A model generated the notes under the pieces. It worked only from the letters and a program-made list of their open reading frames with translations. It was not told the origin of the DNA and made no database searches. The position numbers were made by a program, and so were the translations under genes. This document shows, one piece after another, positions 1 through 5,254 of a stretch of 6,327 bases of DNA. The stretch is from positions 1 through 6,327 of the forward strand of contig CAYNQC010000080.1 of assembly GCA_964399235.1 (NCBI GenBank), read 5' to 3'. Position 1 is the first letter of the stretch. Every line of letters starts with the position of its first letter. The stretch comes from DASPPK01 sp964399235. Lineage in GTDB: Archaea; Thermoproteota; Bathyarchaeia; Bathyarchaeales; Bathycorpusculaceae.

Positions 1-20
1 AAGAGCTGGCGACCTACTGT

Positions 21-602
21 ATGGCAAAGTTCTGGAATATGGACACGTTTATTGACCAGGAGATGGTCTTTCAGAAAAGAACTGGGAGAAAGAAGGCGCT
101 AGTAGATTTCATTCGAGAAAGGACATTTGATGTAGGTTTCCTGACGAATAATGGAAATGAGTTACAGAAGGACAACTTTGCCCAGCATATAAAGGCGTTT
201 CTTGAGGCTTGGGCAGACCCTCATGTGGAAACGTATACTAGAAAGGTGGGGGTGCATAAAGCTTTAGAAATGACGAGGTTCCTCCGAATACTTGGCCCTC
301 AAAAGGTTCAATGCTCATTAAGCCTCGACGACGCTACTGTCAGTTTCGTGTTCAAGACAACTAAAAAGACTGTTGAGTACATACGAGTCATACGTGGAAG
401 ACAGGATCATTCGACGATAAACCTCGAAGTGGATCTGAAGTGGTTAAGTGAACCAGACCATTCGAATCTGATAGAGAGACTCGCTTTTCTATTCTCGCGT
501 AATTTGAGCATCAAGAAGCTATGGAACACTTCCCGGCTTCTTGTCGCAATAGGAACAGAGATCTTGGCGTGGAATCTGCGGAAAGCACATCCGCAAAAAT
601 GA
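21..602 (+). CDS. Hypothetical protein, unrecognised, possibly 5'-partial
   Basis: A 193-residue reading frame ending in TGA at 600-602. I do not recognise the family. The protein looks soluble and basic, with no signal peptide or clear membrane segment. Residues about 1-90 are mostly helical and charged. Residues about 95-140 look strand-rich (CSLSLDDATVSFVFK, then EYIRVIRG), and the C-terminal 45 residues look helical again. The ATG at 21 has no convincing ribosome-binding site. The frame stays open through the six codons between the window edge and this ATG, so the true start may lie outside the window. The next gene on the same strand starts 217 bp downstream, so there is no tight operon link. 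That it is coding rests on length and a plausible amino-acid mix only. Confidence 0.6.
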   Translation: MAKFWNMDTFIDQEMVFQKRTGRKKALVDFIRERTFDVGFLTNNGNELQKDNFAQHIKAFLEAWADPHVETYTRKVGVHKALEMTRFLRILGPQKVQCSLSLDDATVSFVFKTTKKTVEYIRVIRGRQDHSTINLEVDLKWLSEPDHSNLIERLAFLFSRNLSIKKLWNTSRLLVAIGTEILAWNLRKAHPQK

Positions 603-819
603 ATGCGCCCACGCGCGTGCCTTCAGTTGAAGATAACAAGCAGACAGACATTGGCATGGCAAGCAAAAGAAGCGCCACAAATATGCCAGAAACGGCTCTA
701 CTTACCAAACTCTACTCCCTGAACGCAATCTATTCGATCAAGAATTAAAGCTTATGAGAATGCAAACATTAACTATGACAACAACAAGACAATCTATCTC
801 TCAGACCTGAAGTGATATT
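603..819. other. Intergenic region, no clear gene
   Basis: A 217-bp spacer between the unrecognised gene and the V4R-like gene. Frames crossing it on either strand are short, low in complexity or overlap the upstream gene, and none resembles a known protein. A weak TATA-like stretch (CTTATGAG, about 751-758) lies roughly 65 bp before the ATG at 820 and could serve the downstream gene, but it is a poor match. No hairpin, tRNA or repeat was found by eye. Confidence 0.5.
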
Positions 820-1245
820 ATGGTTGGACGAACTGAAAAATGGATCACGGCTTTGATGGATGGTCTCGACAAGAACGTCGATGAAAAGGCCATAGCGAAA
901 ATGCTGGAACAATGCGGACGCCAGTGTCAGTCTCAGAGTTTCATCAAGAAAGCCAGAGCGATTTACCAGAAATCCAGGAACACCGATGATTTCTTGGAGA
1001 AACTGGCGCGAGTGTACAAGCACCTGCACCGAGAAGGCGGCAAAGTCTACCTGGTTTATCCCAAGTGTTACTGTTCGCAGGTCAACAAGATTTCCAAAGG
1101 AAGACTTTCAGGAACATACTGCAACTGCTCCCGCGGATGGGCAAAAGCATTGTTTGAAGGAGCCACCGGAAAACCTGTGGAAGTCACGATGGAAAAATCG
1201 ATAATCAACGGAAACGACCAATGCAAGTTTAGAATCGTGCTCTAG
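820..1245 (+). CDS. Small cysteine-rich V4R-like protein (possibly DUF6144 family)
   Basis: A 141-residue soluble protein with seven cysteines: C32 and C36 (CGRQC), C83 and C85 (CYC), C101 and C103 (CNC), and C135. Residues about 100-141 follow the end of V4R (4-vinyl reductase-like) domains: Y-C-x-C-x-x-G-W-x-x-A-L, then GKPVEV, then NGNDQCKFRI. V4R domains bind small hydrophobic ligands or metals. The first cysteine of the usual V4R C-terminal pair is Ser127 here. The N-terminal half is helical and opens with the CxxxC motif. I recall this layout from proteins annotated as DUF6144, but cannot confirm it. Metal or redox binding is inferred from the paired cysteines. The start is well set: an in-frame TGA at 808-810 leaves ATG 820 as the first start codon, with AGTGAT at 811-816 as a close ribosome-binding site. 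The Pelota-like gene follows after 25 bp. Confidence 0.8.
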   Translation: MVGRTEKWITALMDGLDKNVDEKAIAKMLEQCGRQCQSQSFIKKARAIYQKSRNTDDFLEKLARVYKHLHREGGKVYLVYPKCYCSQVNKISKGRLSGTYCNCSRGWAKALFEGATGKPVEVTMEKSIINGNDQCKFRIVL

Positions 1246-1258
1246 CACGCTTGCGCAA

Positions 1259-1264
1259 GAGTGA
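1259..1264 (+). promoter_or_regulatory. Ribosome-binding site supporting a TTG start
   Basis: GAGTGA lies six bases before the TTG at 1271. Its last three bases (1262-1264) are a TGA in frame with that gene, so the coding frame cannot extend further upstream. The next in-frame ATG is over 200 codons downstream. Confidence 0.6.
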
Positions 1265-1270
1265 ACGCCT

Positions 1271-1999
1271 TTGACGCCTGGAAGAGCATATAGACGCGGT
1301 TATCCCGTTGCGGTTCTCGTCGGGTTTGAAGATGACCGTGCCGCATTATGGAAGGTTTACAGCCACGTCGTGAAACCTGAGAGAACCGTCTGGCTCGAAG
1401 AAACCTGGAACGATCAAAAGGCTGTCTACAATTTTCTCGAAAAAATAGTCAACGCGTTGAGACCGACATTTAGCGAAGGGGTCAGAAGCATCCTCCTCGC
1501 TTCTCCCGCGAGAACCGATCACGCGAAAAAGTTTGTCGAACATGTTCGCCAACATCACGCATGGCTTGTTCAAGGCCCCAACAAGGCAGCATTCTCAGAA
1601 ACAGTCGGAACCGCAGGAACACTCTCCGAAGTAGCTGCACTTGTGAAGACTCCGGGTTTCCGCAAGTTGATCGATGAAACGACATCGCAAGAAACGGAAG
1701 ACCTTGTCAACCTTCTTGAGAAACGCCTCAACAGTTCAGACCAGAACACACTGATTTTGTACTCGCTTAAGGAAGCAGAAGACCTCATTCTTGCCTCGCA
1801 TAAGCCTAGCAGACCCGAGGCTGAATATCTATTGCTCACTAACAAATATCTGGCAGACAGCCGTGAAAAGAACAGGCTACACAGGCTGATGCAAATAGCG
1901 ACCAACAGAAAAGTCAAAACAAGGATAGTTGACGCCGCAACTCCAGCAGGCGTCCGTCTCACGCAACTCGGCGGAATAGTCTGTCTCGCAAGACGTTAA
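1271..1999 (+). CDS. Pelota/eRF1-like protein lacking the N-terminal domain
   Basis: A 242-residue protein resembling the central and C-terminal domains of Pelota/aRF1, which act on stalled or terminating ribosomes. Residues about 12-125 fit domain 2: strands (PVAVLVGFEDDRAALWKVYS), a helix, then GVRSILLASPARTDHAKKFV at 70-89, matching Pelota's 'hILVASPGFVREQF'-type stretch. Residues about 140-242 fit domain 3: YSLKEAEDLI, then AEYLLLTNKYL, then a strand and the ending TPAGVRLTQLGGIVCLARR, equivalent to Pelota's 'SGEQLSQLTGVAAILR'. Archaeal Pelota is about 350 residues. Here the Sm-like first domain, which reaches the decoding centre, is absent. An in-frame stop at 1262-1264 and the intact gene upstream show this is not a simple frameshift. 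There is no GGQ. An NDQ (47-49) sits near the equivalent loop. It could be a rescue factor, a peptidyl-tRNA hydrolase of the Vms1/baeRF type, or a regulator. It probably shares a transcript with the cysteine-rich protein. Confidence 0.75.
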   Translation: MTPGRAYRRGYPVAVLVGFEDDRAALWKVYSHVVKPERTVWLEETWNDQKAVYNFLEKIVNALRPTFSEGVRSILLASPARTDHAKKFVEHVRQHHAWLVQGPNKAAFSETVGTAGTLSEVAALVKTPGFRKLIDETTSQETEDLVNLLEKRLNSSDQNTLILYSLKEAEDLILASHKPSRPEAEYLLLTNKYLADSREKNRLHRLMQIATNRKVKTRIVDAATPAGVRLTQLGGIVCLARR

Positions 2000-2039
2000 T
2001 AGCCAGCCGTGGAATTATCGTGGACATGAATGCTTTGTC

Positions 2040-3206
2040 CTAGTATGATTTCGGCAAACCGAGAACGTGTTGACCGATGAAGGCCAACGCCATCTGATGG
2101 GTTACTGGTGCCAATCTGATCAGGTTGACTTCTCTCCACCAACGCTCCACGTCATGCTCGACAGCGTAGCCATAGCCTCCGAACGTCTGCATCGAATGGT
2201 AAACTGCCTGAATTCCAGCCTCGACAGCGGCAACTTTAGCCATGTTTGCTTCGGCACCGCAGTCTTCTCCCTTGTCATAACGCCAAGCAGCCTTGTAATT
2301 CAACAGTCTGGCAGCCTCAATCTTGGATTTGGCCTCAGCAAGCGGGAACTGAATGGCCTGGTGCGATCCGATAGGTGCGTCGAAAACCTTTCTTTCCTTT
2401 GCATAGTCAACCGCTTTCTTGATGGCCAAAAGCCCGACGCCGCATGAGGCGGCTGAAAAGGACATTCTCTCAGGGTTCAAGGTGTCAAGCAGCAGAGGCC
2501 AACCTTTGTCCACTTCGCCCATGAGGCTCTCTTTATCAACTTTGAGATCGCTGATGTAGAGTTCGAAAGTCTTTGAATAATTGATCCCGTGTTTGTCTAT
2601 TGGAATGATCTCAACAGCAGGATCCGGCAAATCGACAAGGAAAAGGCTTATACCATGAGTTCTTTTTGAAACGTTCGCAAGAGGAGTCGTCCGGGTCACA
2701 AGCAACATCCCTTTGGCCCTGTCTGCCCCCGATATGAACATCTTCTGGCCATTGATTACAAAGCCGTCTCCGTCCTTCACCGCCATCGTGCTTGTTTTCA
2801 AGGTATTCGTTCCAGCGTCAGGCTCGGTCAAACCCAGACAGAACTCCGTTCCCCTCGCGATCTGTGGCAGATACTTCGCCTTCTGTGTTTCACTGCCATG
2901 TTTGACTATGGATAAGCCGCCGAAAATGCTTGACAGACACAAAAACCATTCTCCCGCCAGTCCGCAACCCTCAGAGGCCAGAGTCTCCATGGCCAAAACC
3001 ATCTCGAACATTCCCATGCCGCCACCGCCGCAACTCTCAGGGATGACGATGCCCGTGAAGCCTGCATCGACCAGGGTCTTCCAATAATCCTCTGGAAATT
3101 CATGCTTCTTGTCCTTCTCTCGCCAGTATTCTGGACCAAAATCTTGTGCTATGTCCTTGGCAGTGTCGACGATCATTTTTTGCTCAGCAGTTAACTCAAA
3201 ATTCAA
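2040..3206 (-). CDS. Acyl-CoA dehydrogenase
   Basis: A 388-residue, full-length FAD-dependent acyl-CoA dehydrogenase. It oxidises acyl-CoA to trans-2-enoyl-CoA and passes electrons to ETF, in fatty-acid or branched-chain acyl-CoA breakdown. The N-terminal helical domain is residues about 1-120. The middle beta domain carries the signature CLGLTEPDAGTNTLKTST (123-140) and NGQKMFISGA (152-161). The C-terminal domain has R272, Q283 and Q286, in the FAD and dimer-contact region, and QTFGGYGY at 340-347. The usual C-terminal catalytic glutamate (YEGT) is replaced by RLAPVTHQM at 364-372. E246 in LNPERM matches the glutamate used by isovaleryl- and long-chain acyl-CoA dehydrogenases, so activity is expected. 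The LGLPKSY ending is common in this subgroup. The start is TTG: an in-frame TAA lies two codons upstream, and the next ATG (residue 11) would cut into the conserved N-terminus. Substrate is not determined. No ETF or thiolase gene is adjacent. Confidence 0.95.
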   Translation of the reverse strand: MNFELTAEQKMIVDTAKDIAQDFGPEYWREKDKKHEFPEDYWKTLVDAGFTGIVIPESCGGGGMGMFEMVLAMETLASEGCGLAGEWFLCLSSIFGGLSIVKHGSETQKAKYLPQIARGTEFCLGLTEPDAGTNTLKTSTMAVKDGDGFVINGQKMFISGADRAKGMLLVTRTTPLANVSKRTHGISLFLVDLPDPAVEIIPIDKHGINYSKTFELYISDLKVDKESLMGEVDKGWPLLLDTLNPERMSFSAASCGVGLLAIKKAVDYAKERKVFDAPIGSHQAIQFPLAEAKSKIEAARLLNYKAAWRYDKGEDCGAEANMAKVAAVEAGIQAVYHSMQTFGGYGYAVEHDVERWWREVNLIRLAPVTHQMALAFIGQHVLGLPKSY

Positions 3207-3211
3207 AGCTT

Positions 3212-3217
3212 ACCCCT
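3212..3217 (-). promoter_or_regulatory. Ribosome-binding site of the acyl-CoA dehydrogenase gene
   Basis: On the minus strand AGGGGT lies five bases before the TTG start at 3206. It overlaps the in-frame TAA at 3212-3210, which supports TTG as the real start. Confidence 0.7.
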
Positions 3218-3252
3218 ACCTGGATCCTGTATCAGACAAATCTCAAAGTTTC

Positions 3253-3260
3253 TATATAAA
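3253..3260 (-). promoter_or_regulatory. Archaeal TATA box
   Basis: Minus-strand TTTATATA, preceded by the purine-rich GGAAATGG that fits a TFB-recognition element. The box is centred about 50 bp before the TTG at 3206. Transcription starting about 25 bp downstream (near 3231) would give a short leader containing the ribosome-binding site. This means the acyl-CoA dehydrogenase gene can be transcribed independently of the isomerase-like gene upstream. Confidence 0.7.
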
Positions 3261-3336
3261 CCATTTCCGAAGAGAAACACAAAACACCTATAGAAAGTGT
3301 GGCTAGACTTTCGGGTTTGCCTTCAACGCGTTAAAT

Positions 3337-4158
3337 TCAATCTAGGTGTTTTTTCAAGGAACGCATCGCTTTGATGAAATCTACGAACATTGACCCCTCA
3401 ATCGTTCCTTCCGGCTCGACCGTGAACAATCGAGTATACTTCCACTCACGCCTTATTTTGTCCAGGGCTTCGTAAAAGCCGAAGTTCGACCTTTCCATCA
3501 CCCACTCATCGCCTTTCAGACTTCCACGCAAATGAACATTCACGATGCTTTTTGCCACTGATTCAAACTTGTCCAGTTCCTTATACAATGCCGCCCAGCG
3601 TGTATCCAGAGTAACGTATTCAAAACATTTGACAAGCTCAAACGGAGTGCTGCCCCCGAGATGCGTGGGGATATTCTCAACTGAACCCTTCACCCTTGGA
3701 AACTGACCTGCACACTCTTGGAACACTTTTTCAAGACTTTCGATGTTAAAACTTGTTTTCCACGTGTCCCAGAGATGAAAAACGCAGACCTCGGCGTCCA
3801 GACTTTCGGCTATCTGCAAAGATTCATGAATCAGATTTTCTCCTTCTCTCAAGTCTTTTTTGCGACCGGAACAAAGATAGCGTCCTACGTCTCTGCTCGC
3901 ATGCACCGACAGGATCGGCACTTTCGCTAGCTTAACGAGTTCAACGATCTCTTCAACCCCATACTTGGGAGTCTTCGTCCAATCAGCCCAGTCAACATCC
4001 GTGAGCGGAGGATTCTTTTTGTCCCATTCGGGTTCAAGTTGCAGCTCGAAACCGTCAACGGCAGACTCTTTGAAAGTCTTCTTCAACACTTCAAGCGTTC
4101 CGATCAGATCGTAGTATTCTTTGTCACCAAACCCAGCAATAGGGGCACTGGAAGCTGA
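3337..4158 (-). CDS. Sugar phosphate isomerase/epimerase-like TIM barrel, 5'-partial
   Basis: The 273 residues visible after the assembly gap read as an AP-endonuclease-2/xylose-isomerase-like TIM barrel. Alternating strands and helices include DGFELQLEPEW (35-45), VPILSVHASRD (80-90), AEVCVFHLWD (122-131), GSVENIP (158-164), VTLDTRW (182-188), IVNVHLRGS (205-213) and LFTVEPEG (244-251). By comparison with D-psicose/tagatose 3-epimerases, E161, D185, H209 and E248 form the expected metal-binding set. The histidine usually three residues after the aspartate is Trp188, so the substrate may differ from free ketoses. The visible N-terminus (SASSAPIAGFGDKEYYD) looks close to the natural start, so probably only a few residues are lost in the gap. 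It ends in TGA at 3339-3337, 130 bp before the acyl-CoA dehydrogenase start. Substrate unknown. Numbering is from the first visible residue. Confidence 0.8.
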   Translation of the reverse strand, partial: SASSAPIAGFGDKEYYDLIGTLEVLKKTFKESAVDGFELQLEPEWDKKNPPLTDVDWADWTKTPKYGVEEIVELVKLAKVPILSVHASRDVGRYLCSGRKKDLREGENLIHESLQIAESLDAEVCVFHLWDTWKTSFNIESLEKVFQECAGQFPRVKGSVENIPTHLGGSTPFELVKCFEYVTLDTRWAALYKELDKFESVAKSIVNVHLRGSLKGDEWVMERSNFGFYEALDKIRREWKYTRLFTVEPEGTIEGSMFVDFIKAMRSLKKHLD

Positions 4159-4258
4159 NNNNNNNNNNNNNNNNNNNNNNNNNNNNNNNNNNNNNNNNNN
4201 NNNNNNNNNNNNNNNNNNNNNNNNNNNNNNNNNNNNNNNNNNNNNNNNNNNNNNNNNN
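4159..4258. other. Assembly gap (100 N)
   Basis: Exactly 100 undetermined bases, the usual placeholder for a scaffold gap of unknown size. It removes the 3' part of the YdeI-like gene and the 5' end of the TIM-barrel gene. YdeI-family proteins are about 190-200 residues and only 44 are visible, so the real missing sequence is probably nearer 450-500 bp or more. Confidence 0.98.
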
Positions 4259-4392
4259 TCTTCGTATGAGATGCTGGGTTTTCCAGTGTGCTTCTTGTAG
4301 TAAATCAGCCAGACTTCCTTTGCGGCATCATGGTTTTTCTCAAGCCAATTGCGCCAGTCGTTTCTGCTGGTAACATGCAATTCACTTTTCAT
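4259..4392 (-). CDS. YdeI/OmpD-associated family protein, 3'-truncated by gap
   Basis: The first 44 residues (MKSELHVTSRNDWRNWLEKN, then HDAAKEVWLIYYKKHTGKPS, then ISYE) match the conserved opening of the YdeI/OmpD-associated family: 'hVtsReeWr.WLe.nH...kEvWLvyyKK.tGkpsisYeeAv'. The family is linked in annotation to bacteriocin protection or envelope stress in bacteria; its biochemical role is unclear, and in an archaeon it may differ. The rest of the protein, including the usual 'ALCFGWIDS' stretch, is lost in the N block. ATG at 4392 is preferred over the in-frame ATG at 4398. Minus-strand GAGG (4403-4400) lies seven bases before 4392 but only one base before 4398. The gene diverges from the methyltransferase gene. 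Confidence 0.8.
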
Positions 4393-4480
4393 GATCATGC
4401 CTCGTGAGACATTTATGACGGTTGGATGATAGATGCATGGATTTAAGAATGTTAGGGCGGATATATTTGTTCGTGGAAAG
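4393..4480. promoter_or_regulatory. Divergent promoter region
   Basis: About 88 bp separate the YdeI-like start (4392, minus) from the preferred methyltransferase start (4481, plus). AT-rich TATA candidates are present for both directions: TTTATG at about 4412-4417 (plus) and, reading minus, CTTAAATC at about 4447-4440 and AATATATC at about 4467-4460. None is as good as the TATA box of the acyl-CoA dehydrogenase gene, so exact assignments are uncertain. Confidence 0.4.
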
Positions 4481-5224
4481 ATGAAGACGCTCAAGCCTAA
4501 TGAAGATGCCTTCGGTCAGGTCTTGAATGCCGTCTACAATGGTTCTGACGCGTTTGAGGTTGTGGAAAGAGACGACGGTTACATCGAAGCGATGCCTGCC
4601 AAAGGCTATTTTTCAGAATACAAGGATTGGCCTCGAATCGAGCAAAAGGCTATGGAATTCGTCAGAGGCAGAGTATTGGATGTGGGCTGTGGAGCAGGCA
4701 GAATGTTCCTTTATCTACAGAGCAAAGGATTTGAGGTTACTGGAATCGATATTTCACCCCTCGCTGTGGAAATATGCAGGCTCAGAGGAGTGAAGAAGGC
4801 GAGGCTGATGCCAATAGAGAAAGTGAACTTCAAGCCGAATGCCTTTGACACGATCATAATGATGGGAAACAACTTCGGGCTCTTTGCCAACTTCAACAAG
4901 GCAAGGAGACTGCTCAAGAGATTTCACAAGATGACCTCCAAAAACACGCGGATAGTGGCCGACACAAACGACCCCTACAAGACGGATAACCCTGCACACT
5001 TGGACTATCACAAGCGCAACAGAGAAAAGGGAAAAATGGGCGGCCAAGTGAAAATCAGAATAAGACACAAGCAATACAGGGGCAGATGGTTTGAGTATCT
5101 GCTGGCTTCAAAACAGGAAATCAAAGAAATCCTGAAGGGAACAGGATGGGAAGTCGACCAATTCATAGACTGTGACGACGTCAGACCGTCACGCTATCTG
5201 GCAATAATCAAGAAAATCAGTTAA
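4481..5224 (+). CDS. Class I SAM-dependent methyltransferase
   Basis: A Rossmann-fold methyltransferase of 247 residues from ATG 4481. Counting from there, motif I VLDVGCGAGR is at 65-74, the acidic ribose-binding residue is D90 (VTGIDIS), and motif IV is FDTIIMMGNNFGLF at 122-135. A C-terminal extension of strands (GGQVKIRIRHKQYRGRWFEY) precedes a final helix-strand unit typical of methyltransferases whose target-binding part follows the core. The N-terminal stretch LKPNEDAFGQ...VVERDDGYIE is a recognisable lead-in of this subgroup. The target (small molecule, protein or nucleic acid) cannot be read from sequence. The frame also allows ATG 4433, adding 16 residues, but those codons are AT-rich and overlap the divergent promoter region, and 'MKTLKPNEDAFG' resembles the usual start. 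The DNA glycosylase gene follows after 30 bp, probably in the same transcript. Confidence 0.85.
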   Translation: MKTLKPNEDAFGQVLNAVYNGSDAFEVVERDDGYIEAMPAKGYFSEYKDWPRIEQKAMEFVRGRVLDVGCGAGRMFLYLQSKGFEVTGIDISPLAVEICRLRGVKKARLMPIEKVNFKPNAFDTIIMMGNNFGLFANFNKARRLLKRFHKMTSKNTRIVADTNDPYKTDNPAHLDYHKRNREKGKMGGQVKIRIRHKQYRGRWFEYLLASKQEIKEILKGTGWEVDQFIDCDDVRPSRYLAIIKKIS

Positions 5225-5241
5225 GCCGCTGACACGCATGA

Positions 5242-5247
5242 GTGGAG
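5242..5247 (+). promoter_or_regulatory. Ribosome-binding site of the DNA glycosylase gene
   Basis: GTGGAG lies seven bases before ATG 5255. No other start codon exists in frame between this ATG and the upstream stop at 5222-5224, so the start is well supported. Confidence 0.6.
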
Positions 5248-5254
5248 CATCGAA

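Noticed and set aside
511..708. Minus-strand frame with a signal-peptide-like hydrophobic start
   Set aside because: It overlaps the end of the plus-strand gene by about 90 bp, starts with TTG without a good ribosome-binding site, and the part after the hydrophobic stretch looks like no known protein.
521..748. Plus-strand frame running from the end of the first gene into the spacer, considered as a frameshifted continuation
   Set aside because: The composition is low in hydrophobic residues and shows no domain pattern, and the first gene already ends plausibly at 602.
1261..1293. GTG at 1261 as an alternative start for the Pelota-like gene
   Set aside because: It is in a different frame, which stops at TAG 1291-1293. 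The matching frame has a TGA at 1262-1264, leaving TTG 1271.
1570..1962. 130-codon minus-strand frame opposite the Pelota-like gene
   Set aside because: It lies wholly within a gene with recognisable domains and is a serine/leucine-rich mirror of it.
2000..2039. Possible terminator between the convergent Pelota-like and acyl-CoA dehydrogenase genes
   Set aside because: The 40-bp gap has no stable hairpin or clear T-tract that I can see on either strand.
2067..3087. Plus-strand frames (2067-2447 and 2713-3087) opposite the acyl-CoA dehydrogenase
   Set aside because: They are mirrors of a well-conserved full-length enzyme and have no recognisable content.
4433..4480. ATG 4433 as the methyltransferase start
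   Set aside because: The 16 extra residues look unlike the family, are AT-rich and coincide with the divergent promoter region. It is not excluded.
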